DNA of 64,000 nt, taken from positions 124,001 through 188,000 of the forward strand of contig NZ_CP109583.1 in the NCBI RefSeq assembly GCF_036250755.1. Reading direction: 5' to 3'. The stretch is from Streptomyces uncialis (GTDB taxonomy: Bacteria > Actinomycetota > Actinomycetes > Streptomycetales > Streptomycetaceae). Both the position numbers and the translations under genes were made by a program. The notes under the pieces were generated by a model, which made no database searches, was not told the origin of the DNA, and saw only the letters and a program-made list of their open reading frames with translations. Positions 54,838 through 62,502 of the stretch are shown piece after piece. Position 1 is the first letter of the stretch; every line of letters begins with the position of its first letter.

Positions 54838-57132
54838 ATGTCATCTCGTGCCACTCTCTGGCGGGCGCTGGCCGCGTTCGCCGTCGTCGCCCTGTCCGTA
54901 CTGGCCGCCCTGACCACCGAGCCCCGGCTGGGGCTCGATCTGCGGGGCGGTACCCGGATCGTCCTGGAGACCCGGGACTCCCCCACCGTGAAGGCCGACT
55001 CCGAGGCCACCGACCGCGCGCTGGAGGTACTGCGGCAGCGGGTGGACGCCCTCGGGGTCGCCGAACCCTCGCTGGCGCGTTCCGGTGAGCGCCGTATCGT
55101 CGTGGAACTGCCCGGTGTCCAGGACCCCCGGGAAGCGGCCCAGGTCATCGGCCGTACCGCTCAGCTCACGTTCCACCCGGTGACGGGCATGGCCGGGAAG
55201 GCCGCCGACGGGATCGCCGAGGACGGGTCGCGGACCCTTCCCGACCCGGACGCGCCGGGGGCCTTCCTACGGCTCGGCCCGACCGCGCTGAGCGGCGGCG
55301 GGGTCAAGGACGCGGAAGCCGCCTTCGACCAGCAGGGGGCCCAGGGCTGGACCATCGCGTTGTCGTTCCACGACGGCGCGGGCAAGGACTGGGCGCGGAT
55401 CACCGGGGAGGCCGCGTGCCGGCCGGCCGGGGACCCGGGGCGGCGGGTCGCGATCGTGCTGGACGACAGGATCGTGTCGGCGCCGGGGATGGAGCAGTCG
55501 GTGCCCTGCGGGGCGGGGATCACCGGTGGTTCGGCGCAGATCACCGGCGGCTTCGACGCGGACGAGGCACGTGATCTGGCGGCGCTGGTCAAGGGCGGCG
55601 CGTTGCCGGTGCCGGTGACCACCGTCGAGCAGAGCACGGTGGGTCCGACGCTCGGGGCGGACGCGATCCGGGCGAGCGCGATGGCCGCGGTGATCGGGCT
55701 GGTCTGCACGGGCCTGTTCATCATCGTCGTGTACCGGCTGCTGGGTGCGCTGGCCACGGTGGCGCTGGGTCTGTACGGGCTGATCTCCTACGCGGCCGTC
55801 GTCACCCTGGGTGCGACGCTGACGCTGCCCGGTCTCGCCGGTTTCGTGCTGGCGATCGGGATCGCCGTCGACGCGAACGTGCTGGTCTTCGAGCGGGCCC
55901 GGGAGGAGTATCTGCGGCCGGGCGCACGCCGGTCCGATCTGCGGCGTCCGCTGCGGGTCGGCTTCAGCAAGGCGTGGAGCGCGGTGACCGACTCGCATGT
56001 GACGACCCTGCTGGCGGCGGGGCTGCTGTTCGTCTTCGCGACGGGGCCGGTGAAGGGGTTCGGGGTGACCCTCGGGATCGGGGTGCTGGCCTCACTGGTC
56101 TCCGCGATGCTGATCACCCGGCTGCTGGCGGACTGGGCTCTGGAGCGCGGCTCCGTGCGGCGCCGCCCGTCCTGGACGGGTATCACCGCCAAGGGGCGGG
56201 TGCGGGCCCGGCTGGAGGCCCGTCCGCCGCGGCTGATGCGCTCACGGCGCCGCTGGCTGGGGATCTGCGGCGGACTGCTGCTGGTGGCGCTCGCGGGGAT
56301 CGGGGTGCGCGGGCTGGACTTCGGGGTGGAGTTCACCGGCGGCCGGCTGGTGCAGTACTCCACGGCGCAGACCGTCGACGCGGACACCGCGCGGCAGGCG
56401 GTGGCGGACGCCGGGTTCCCGCGTGCGGTGGTGCAGTCGTCCGGGGACAGCGACATCACGGTCCGCACCTCGGAACTGACCGACGACGAGCAGCGGGAGG
56501 TGCGAGACGCGCTGAGCGAGGTCGGCGGGGAGACGACCGTGGTGCGGGACGATCTGATCGGCCCGAGCCTCGGGGACGAGCTGCGCAACCACGCGCTGAT
56601 CGCGCTGGGCCTCGCGGTGGCCGCGCAACTGGTGTATCTCACGGTGCGGTTCCGGTGGACGTTCGCGGCGGCGGCGGTCGCGGCGATGGTGCAGGACGTG
56701 CTGCTGGTGGTGGGACTGTTCGCGTGGCTCGGCAAGCCGGTGGACAGTGTGTTCCTGGCGGCACTGCTGACCGTGGTCGGGTACTCGGTGAATGACACGG
56801 TCGTGGTCCTGGACCGGTTGCGGGAGCTGCGGCGGGCGGCGCCGCAGGCTCCGTGGCCGGATCTCGCCGACAAGGCGGTGGCGCAGACGCTGCCCCGGAC
56901 GGTGAACACCGGTATGGGCGCGTTGTTCGTGCTGGTGGCGCTCGCCGTGCTCGGTGGGGACTCGTTGGCGGACTTCTCCGTGGCGCTGCTCGCGGGCGTG
57001 CTCCTCGGGATCGCCTCCACGGTGTTCACGGCGTTGCCGCTCGCCGTGTCCCTCCAGTCGCGGCGACCGGAGCGGCCGGTCAAGCCCCGGGTCCGGCCCA
57101 CGGACCGTGACAGGTCGGGCGCGGTGGTCTGA
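54838..57132 (+). CDS. secDF: Fused SecDF protein-export membrane protein
   Basis: 764 aa, ATG 54838. It joins a SecD half and a SecF half in one chain. The SecD half has GLDLRGGTRIVLET near the first TM helix, the periplasmic P1 region (AAQVIGRTAQLTFHPV), VALGLYGLISYAAVVTLGATLTLPGLAGFVLAIGIAVDANVLVFERAREE, and a helix set; the SecF half (from ~490) has FGVEFTGGRLVQ, AALLTVVGYSVNDTVVVLDRLRE and TVNTGMGALFVLVAL. The proton-coupled SecDF complex pulls secreted proteins across the membrane after SecA-SecYEG. Streptomyces normally have separate secD and secF near ruvABC, so this fused copy is an extra, possibly specialised, paralogue. The spacer before the next gene is 333 nt, so it is not part of that operon. 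Confidence 0.93.
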   Translation: MSSRATLWRALAAFAVVALSVLAALTTEPRLGLDLRGGTRIVLETRDSPTVKADSEATDRALEVLRQRVDALGVAEPSLARSGERRIVVELPGVQDPREAAQVIGRTAQLTFHPVTGMAGKAADGIAEDGSRTLPDPDAPGAFLRLGPTALSGGGVKDAEAAFDQQGAQGWTIALSFHDGAGKDWARITGEAACRPAGDPGRRVAIVLDDRIVSAPGMEQSVPCGAGITGGSAQITGGFDADEARDLAALVKGGALPVPVTTVEQSTVGPTLGADAIRASAMAAVIGLVCTGLFIIVVYRLLGALATVALGLYGLISYAAVVTLGATLTLPGLAGFVLAIGIAVDANVLVFERAREEYLRPGARRSDLRRPLRVGFSKAWSAVTDSHVTTLLAAGLLFVFATGPVKGFGVTLGIGVLASLVSAMLITRLLADWALERGSVRRRPSWTGITAKGRVRARLEARPPRLMRSRRRWLGICGGLLLVALAGIGVRGLDFGVEFTGGRLVQYSTAQTVDADTARQAVADAGFPRAVVQSSGDSDITVRTSELTDDEQREVRDALSEVGGETTVVRDDLIGPSLGDELRNHALIALGLAVAAQLVYLTVRFRWTFAAAAVAAMVQDVLLVVGLFAWLGKPVDSVFLAALLTVVGYSVNDTVVVLDRLRELRRAAPQAPWPDLADKAVAQTLPRTVNTGMGALFVLVALAVLGGDSLADFSVALLAGVLLGIASTVFTALPLAVSLQSRRPERPVKPRVRPTDRDRSGAVV

Positions 57133-57156
57133 GCGGGCCCGGTCCGGGAGCGCTGC

Positions 57157-57196
57157 CCGGCGGACGGCGACGGCGGATGCCGGGGCCGTCCGCCGG
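57157..57196 (+). terminator. Terminator of secDF
   Basis: 12-bp arms CCGGCGGACGGC (57157-57168) and GCCGTCCGCCGG (57185-57196) with a 16-nt loop, 24 nt after the stop. Confidence 0.65.
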
Positions 57197-57465
57197 GGTC
57201 GCGGCCTCGGGGCCCGGCGAAGCAAAGCCCGCGCCGGTGGTGGAGGTTGTGCCGGTGGGCGCCGTGCACGGGGCCGGACCGGCCGCTGACCGGCGCGGAT
57301 CGCGTCCCCGATGTGACATGGCCGGATTTGATGTTCACCATACAAAGACTTAGGGTCCCCTTAGTTCACGGCCTCGGTCCGGGAACGCCCGCTCCCCGCC
57401 GGGCCCTGGGGGTTGCGTACCGGCGTTCCCGGCCCGGGGCATGCCCCCTGACAAGAGGACCCCTC
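57197..57465. other. Promoter region of the ferric-siderophore importer
   Basis: No gene. It holds the AT-rich stretch GATGTTCACCATACAAAG and a TTAGGGTCCCCTTAG element (57351-57365) that may be a degenerate iron box. Confidence 0.4.
57351..57369. promoter_or_regulatory. Possible degenerate iron box
   Basis: TTAGGGTCCCCTTAGTTCA matches the iron-box consensus at 11 of 19 positions (the left half TTAGG is perfect, the right half poor). Position, about 100 nt upstream of a siderophore importer, fits iron control; the match alone is weak. Confidence 0.35.
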
Positions 57466-58509
57466 ATGCGCTTCACCTCCAGCCGTCCGGGCCTGCGCGC
57501 GCTCGCAGTCGTCCCGGCCGCCGCCCTCGTCATGACGCTCGCGGGCTGCTCCTCCGACAAGGAGGACTCGGGGTCCGGCGACAAGTCGGCGGGTAAGGGC
57601 ACCTTCCCGGTCAGCATCAAGAACGCGCTGGGCACGGCCGAGATCAAGGAGCAGCCCAAGCGGGTGGTGACCCTCGGCCAGGGTTCGACCGAGACCGCGA
57701 TCGCGCTGGGTCACACGCCCGTCGGCATGGAGAGCTACGAGTGGGGCAGCGACAAGACGGGCTACATGCCGTGGATCCACGAAGAGGTGAAGAAGAAGGG
57801 CGAGAAGCTCCCGAAGCAGTTCACGGGTGGTGAGAACCTCGACATCGAGGCGATCGCCGAGCTGGACCCCGATGTCATCCTCGCCCCGTGGTCCGGTGTG
57901 ACGCAGAAGCAGTACGACGTCCTGAAGGACATCGCGCCGACCGTCGCGTACCCGGACAAGGCGTGGAGCACCAACTGGGACGAGCAGATCGAGATCATCT
58001 CGAAGGCGCTCGGCAAGCCGGAGCAGAGCAAGGTCCTGATCGACGGCATCGAGAAGCGGTTCGCCGACGCCGCCGCGACCCGCCCCGAGTACAAGAAGCA
58101 CACGTTCTCGTACATCTACACCACCGGTCCCGGCACGCTCGGTGTCTTCCGTACCGAGGAGCAGCGGGTGGCCGTGGTCAGCTCGCTGGGGCTGAAGGCG
58201 GACCCGGTCGCGGACACCTTCAAGGAGACCGAGGGCACCGACTCCGCGCTCATCGGGCTGGAGAACGGCAACAAGCTCGCGAGCAGCGATCTGATCTTCA
58301 CGTTCTACTCGGACCCGAAGAGCCGCAAGGAGATCGAGGCGCAGAAGCTGTACAAGGCGATCCCCGCGGTCGGCAAGGGCGCCGTGGTGGCAGGTGAGGA
58401 GAACCCGTTCGTGACGGCCTCCTCGATGATCAACCCGCTGACCGTCCCCTGGAGCATCGAGCGCTACCTGCCGATGATCGACAAGGCCATCGAAAAGTCC
58501 GGCAAGTAG
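57466..58509 (+). CDS. Ferric-siderophore-binding lipoprotein
   Basis: 347 aa, ATG with AAGAGGA upstream. Lipobox LAGC at 25-28, so it is membrane-anchored. The mature part is a helical-backbone (FecB/FhuD/BtuF class) binding protein: QPKRVVTLGQGSTETAIALGHTPVGME, ENLDIEAIAELDPDVILAPWSGVTQKQYDVLKDIAPTVAYPD, and DSALIGLENGNKLASSDLIF. It captures a ferric siderophore outside the cell and passes it to the two permeases encoded next. It starts a four-gene operon (lipoprotein, two permeases, ATPase). The siderophore cannot be read from the sequence. Confidence 0.92.
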   Translation: MRFTSSRPGLRALAVVPAAALVMTLAGCSSDKEDSGSGDKSAGKGTFPVSIKNALGTAEIKEQPKRVVTLGQGSTETAIALGHTPVGMESYEWGSDKTGYMPWIHEEVKKKGEKLPKQFTGGENLDIEAIAELDPDVILAPWSGVTQKQYDVLKDIAPTVAYPDKAWSTNWDEQIEIISKALGKPEQSKVLIDGIEKRFADAAATRPEYKKHTFSYIYTTGPGTLGVFRTEEQRVAVVSSLGLKADPVADTFKETEGTDSALIGLENGNKLASSDLIFTFYSDPKSRKEIEAQKLYKAIPAVGKGAVVAGEENPFVTASSMINPLTVPWSIERYLPMIDKAIEKSGK

Positions 58510-58524
58510 GACCGGTACCCGGGG

Positions 58525-59562
58525 ATGACGACCACGGTCCGGGCATCCGCGCGCGGCGCCGCCCCGCCGCGCGCGGGTGCCCTCCGGTTGACGCTCGCCC
58601 TGGTGGGCGCGGCGTTGCTGCTGCTGTGCGCGGCCGCGGCCAGTGTGATGTTCGGCAGCATGAGCACCAGCCCGGGCGAGGTGCTCTCGGTGCTGTCCGG
58701 GGACGCGGAGCCGTATCTGACGACCGTCGTGGAGAGCCGCTATCCGCGGACCCTGCTCGGTGTGCTCGCCGGGGTGTGCCTGGCGGTGTCGGGCACGCTG
58801 ATGCAGGGCGTCACCCGTAATCCGCTGGCCGATCCGGGGCTGCTCGGGGTCAACACGGGCGCCGCGGCCGGAGTGGTCACGGCGTCGGCGTTCCTCGGTG
58901 CCTCCGGCTCCGCCTCCGCCATGTGGTGGGCGCTGCCGGGCGCGCTGCTAGCCGGGGTGCTGGTGCATGTGATCGGTTTCAGCGGGGCGTCGTCCAGCGC
59001 GGTGCGGCTGGTGCTCGCTGGCGCGGTGCTGACGGCCGTGCTCACCGCGTACATCCAGGCGGTGACCCTGAGCCGCCCGAAGATCTTCGACAACTACCGT
59101 TACTGGGTGGTCGGAGCGCTCGGCGGGCGGGACTTCGACGTGCTGTGGTCGGTGCTGCCGTTCGCGGTGGCCGGTCTGCTCGTCGCGCTGCTGATCGCCC
59201 CGGCGCTCAACGCGCTGGCGCTCGGTGACGAGTCCGCGACGTCCCTCGGGGCGAACCCCGCGGTGACGCGGGCGCTCGGCTGGGGCTCGGCGACGGTCCT
59301 CGCCGCGGCGGCGACCGCCGCCGCCGGACCGATCGCGTTCGTGGGGCTCGCCGTGCCGCATGTGGTGCGCGGCCTGATCGGTACGGACCACCGGGGGCAG
59401 ATCGCGCTGTCGGTGCTCGTCGGTCCGGTGCTGCTGCTGACGGCGGATGTGATCGGGCGGGTGCTGCTGCGGCCGCAGGAACTCATGGTCGGTGTCGTCA
59501 CCGCCTTCGTCGGGGCCCCGGCGCTGCTGTTCACCCTGCGCCGGATGAAGCACTCCCTGTGA
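58525..59562 (+). CDS. FecCD-family iron-siderophore permease 1
   Basis: 345 aa, ATG 15 nt after the lipoprotein stop. The FecCD fold with about ten helices is clear: VVESRYPRTLLGVLAGVCLAVSGTLMQGVTRNPLADPGLLGVNTGAAAGVV (helices 2-3, with the conserved RxPR and NPLADPxLLG), DESATSLGANPAVTRALGW (the ATPase-coupling loop), and GPIAFVGLAVPHVVRGLIGTDHR. It forms half of the importer pore with the next gene. Confidence 0.93.
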   Translation: MTTTVRASARGAAPPRAGALRLTLALVGAALLLLCAAAASVMFGSMSTSPGEVLSVLSGDAEPYLTTVVESRYPRTLLGVLAGVCLAVSGTLMQGVTRNPLADPGLLGVNTGAAAGVVTASAFLGASGSASAMWWALPGALLAGVLVHVIGFSGASSSAVRLVLAGAVLTAVLTAYIQAVTLSRPKIFDNYRYWVVGALGGRDFDVLWSVLPFAVAGLLVALLIAPALNALALGDESATSLGANPAVTRALGWGSATVLAAAATAAAGPIAFVGLAVPHVVRGLIGTDHRGQIALSVLVGPVLLLTADVIGRVLLRPQELMVGVVTAFVGAPALLFTLRRMKHSL

Positions 59563-59681
59563 GCGGCCGGGACGGGAACCACGGGGAAGTGACGACACAT
59601 GCCGTATGACGAGGTGGCGACGGCGTTTTGGGGTGCCCCCGGGGACCCGGAGCGCCGTACGCAGGGGACGAGGGGTGTCCG

Positions 59682-60770
59682 ATGAAGACCCGCAGCGCGC
59701 CGGATCTCCCGGTGCCGCCCGCGCCCGTGACACCGCCGCCCCGCGCGGCCGGTCTGCTGAGGCTCGGGCGGACGGTCGCCGTACCCGTGGACACCCGGGC
59801 GGTGCTGGTGTCGGTGGCGCTGCTGGTGCTGCTCGCGGTGGCCGCCGTCGCCACCCTCACTCTCGGCCGGCTCGGTATCCCGCTGCGGGATCTGCCGTCG
59901 GCGCTGTTCGGTGAGCCGCGGGGGATGGACAAGCTGATACTCGACCGGCTGCGCGGGCCGCGGCTGGTCACCGGTATCGGTGCCGGGGCCGCGTTCGGGG
60001 TGGCGGGCGCGCTGTTCCAGTCGGTGACCCGAAATCCGCTGGGCAGTCCGGATGTCATCGGGCTGAGCGGGGGCGCGGGGGCGGGGGCGGCGACGGTCGC
60101 ACTGCTCGCGCCCGGGTTCCCGGTGTCGGTCGGCGCGCTGGTCGGCGCCGTCGTCGCGATGGCGGTGGTGTATCTGGCGACGGGGACGGGCTTCGGTGAT
60201 CCGGGGCGTCTGGTGGTCGCCGGGATCGGGGTGTCGGCGCTGACGGCGGCGCTGACGCAGTACGTGGTGTACGCGGTGGAGCGGGACCAGGCGACGGTGC
60301 TGTCCTCGTATCTGAACGGCTCGCTCGCCACCCGCGACTGGACCGACGCCTCCACCATCTGGGGACTGCTGCTGGTCGCGGTTCCGCTGACCCTGCTGAT
60401 CTCGCGGAGTCTGACGATCAGCGAGATGGGCGACGAGCTGACCACGGCACTGGGCACGGACCCGCGCCGCACCCGGACCGCCGCGGTGGTGCTGTCGACG
60501 GCGCTGGCGGCGGGCGCGGTGACCGTGGCCGGTCCGATCGCGTTCATCTCGCTCACCGCTCCGCAGATCGCGCGCAGACTGGCCCCCGCGCCGGGTCCCC
60601 GGATCGCGCTCTCGGCTCTCACGGGTGCGACCCTGCTGGTGCTGGCGGATCTCGCGGCCCAGCATCTGCCGCTCACCGACGATCTGCCCGTCGGCATCTA
60701 CACGATGGCTCTCGGCGGCGTCTACCTCGGTTACCTGCTCGTCCGCGAATGGAAAAAGGGCACGCTATGA
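59682..60770 (+). CDS. FecCD-family iron-siderophore permease 2
   Basis: 362 aa, ATG with GAGGGGTG upstream. The longer Pro-rich N-terminus is cytosolic, then the same fold: LRGPRLVTGIGAGAAFGVAGALFQSVTRNPLGSPDVIGLSGGAGAG, the coupling loop SEMGDELTTALGTDPRRTRT, and GPIAFISLTAPQIARRLAP. It is 119 nt after permease 1 and overlaps the ATPase gene by ATGA. It completes the heterodimeric channel. Confidence 0.93.
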   Translation: MKTRSAPDLPVPPAPVTPPPRAAGLLRLGRTVAVPVDTRAVLVSVALLVLLAVAAVATLTLGRLGIPLRDLPSALFGEPRGMDKLILDRLRGPRLVTGIGAGAAFGVAGALFQSVTRNPLGSPDVIGLSGGAGAGAATVALLAPGFPVSVGALVGAVVAMAVVYLATGTGFGDPGRLVVAGIGVSALTAALTQYVVYAVERDQATVLSSYLNGSLATRDWTDASTIWGLLLVAVPLTLLISRSLTISEMGDELTTALGTDPRRTRTAAVVLSTALAAGAVTVAGPIAFISLTAPQIARRLAPAPGPRIALSALTGATLLVLADLAAQHLPLTDDLPVGIYTMALGGVYLGYLLVREWKKGTL

Positions 60771-61600
60771 CCACCAAGTCCGCCGTGCGCGAGGGCGCCG
60801 GGTCCGCGACCACCGGGCTGTCGGCCCGCGGGGTGACGCTGTCGTACAACGGCGACCCGGTGGTCCGGGACGTCAGTGTCGATCTGCCGACGGGTGGGCT
60901 GACCGCGATCATCGGTCCGAACGGCTCGGGCAAGTCGACGCTGCTGAAGGCGTTCGCGCGGGTCCTCAAGCCCGACACGGGGACGATCACGCTGGGCGGC
61001 GCGGACGTCCACGCGCTGCGCGGCAAGCAGTTCGCCCGGCAGGTGGCGCTGCTGCCGCAGAACCCCCAGACCCCGCCGGGGATCACGGTCCGCGCCCTGG
61101 TGCAGCGCGGCCGTCATCCGCATCACACGCTGCTGCGGCAGTGGACGCCCGACGACGACCACCGGATCGCCGAGGCGCTGGCGCACACCGGGCTGACGGA
61201 CCACGCGGACATCCCGGCGGCGGCGCTGTCGGGGGGCCAGCGGCAGCGGGCGTGGATCGCGATGACCCTCGCCCAGGACACCCAGCACATCCTGCTGGAC
61301 GAGCCGACCACCTATCTGGACATCGCCCATCAGTACGACCTGCTGGAGCTCTGCGCCCAACTGCACCGGCAGGGCCGGACGATCACCGCCGTGCTGCACG
61401 ACCTCAACCAGGCCGCGCACTACGCGACGCAGCTGATCGTGCTGAAGGACGGCCGGATACACGCCGAGGGTCCGCCGGCGGAGATCCTCACCCCCGGGCT
61501 GGTGTCCGAGGTCTTCGGCCTGACCTGCGACATCATCGCCCATCCGCATCTCGGGACCCCGCACCTCATCCCGCACCCGCAGCCCCGCGCCGACAGCTGA
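60767..61600 (+). CDS. Iron-siderophore ABC transporter ATP-binding protein (FepC/FhuC-type)
   Basis: 277 aa, ATG overlapping the permease stop (ATGA). Walker A GPNGSGKST (50-58), Q-loop LLPQNPQTPPGITV, signature LSGGQRQRAWIAM, Walker B ILLDEPTTYLD and H-loop AVLHDLNQA are all intact. The HDLNQAAHYATQLIVLKDG segment is typical of FepC. It powers uptake through the two permeases. The ~35-nt gap to the convergent gene at 61637 has no strong terminator that I can see. Confidence 0.94.
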   Translation: MTTKSAVREGAGSATTGLSARGVTLSYNGDPVVRDVSVDLPTGGLTAIIGPNGSGKSTLLKAFARVLKPDTGTITLGGADVHALRGKQFARQVALLPQNPQTPPGITVRALVQRGRHPHHTLLRQWTPDDDHRIAEALAHTGLTDHADIPAAALSGGQRQRAWIAMTLAQDTQHILLDEPTTYLDIAHQYDLLELCAQLHRQGRTITAVLHDLNQAAHYATQLIVLKDGRIHAEGPPAEILTPGLVSEVFGLTCDIIAHPHLGTPHLIPHPQPRADS

Positions 61601-61636
61601 GGCGGGCGCCGCGGGGCGGGTCCGGGCGGTCGGCGG

Positions 61637-62398
61637 TCAGTCGGCGGCGGTCATGGCGGCGGAGTCGTCCCGGTCCTTGGGGCCGGGGCCGCCGGAGCCG
61701 TCCCCGGCGGCGGTGGGGCCGACCCGCACGGTGATCACGTCGTAGTGGGAGTACGTGTTGAGGTCGTCGCCCCGGTGGAGGGTGAGGCTCAGCCCCGCCC
61801 GCTCCCAGGTCTCCTCGTGGGTGTCCATCTCACCGGACGTGCTGTGCAGCGGGGCACCGAGCTCCGCGCGGATCAGACCGCTCAGCCGGGCGTACTCGGC
61901 GCGGAAGTGGGCGCGCCGGGCGTCCGGCGCGCGGTGCCAGGCGGGACCGTACTCCCCGTCCAGGTCGTCGGCCTCGTCGAGGTCGGTCCCGCCGTCCTCC
62001 TCACCGTCCTCGTCCTCGTCGTAGTCCGTCTCGGGGTCTTCGAGGTCGTCGTCCTGGGCGGCGCGGCCGTGCGGCAGCGGCGGTTCCTCGCCGAAGGCGG
62101 GCCAGAACAGCGCGCACGGCAGCTGGACGAAGGACGCGCCCTGCCCGTCGTCGGTGCCGGGTGCCGCGCCGAGTTCGAGGCGCGGGCCGATACCGGCGGA
62201 GGGCGGATCCGTGCCGAAGAAGTGCGGGGCCGCGGCCCCGCCGCCCCATTCCACGGCGGGCCGTCCGTCGGGGGCCTCGGCCGCCCAGCCCTGGCGTACC
62301 AGGGCGTTCTCGATCGTGGAGCGGTCCCAGGGGCCGTCCGTGAGGGCGGTCAGCAGGCGGATCTCCGCCGCTCCCACCCGCAGTGTCTTCAGTGCCAT
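61637..62398 (-). CDS. Acidic hypothetical protein
   Basis: 253 aa. The ATG at 62398 has no clear ribosome site. The N-terminal part is a small alpha/beta domain (MALKTLRVGAAEIRLLTAL, WGGGAAAPHFFG); the middle is a long acidic stretch (DDDLEDPETDYDEDEDGEEDGGTD); the C-terminal part, WERAGLSLTLHRGDDLNTYSHYDVITVRVG, is beta-rich. No signal peptide or catalytic motif. The family is common in Streptomyces but I know no function. It converges on the importer operon. Confidence 0.6.
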   Translation of the reverse strand: MALKTLRVGAAEIRLLTALTDGPWDRSTIENALVRQGWAAEAPDGRPAVEWGGGAAAPHFFGTDPPSAGIGPRLELGAAPGTDDGQGASFVQLPCALFWPAFGEEPPLPHGRAAQDDDLEDPETDYDEDEDGEEDGGTDLDEADDLDGEYGPAWHRAPDARRAHFRAEYARLSGLIRAELGAPLHSTSGEMDTHEETWERAGLSLTLHRGDDLNTYSHYDVITVRVGPTAAGDGSGGPGPKDRDDSAAMTAAD

Positions 62399-62502
62399 GG
62401 GGGAACAGTACGTCGGTGGGACCGAGGTGGTTCCGGGAAAGCCGGAGACCCGGCGGCGCGGGGTCGGGTCCGCGCCGCCGGGTCCGGTTCAGGGAGGGGT
62501 GA

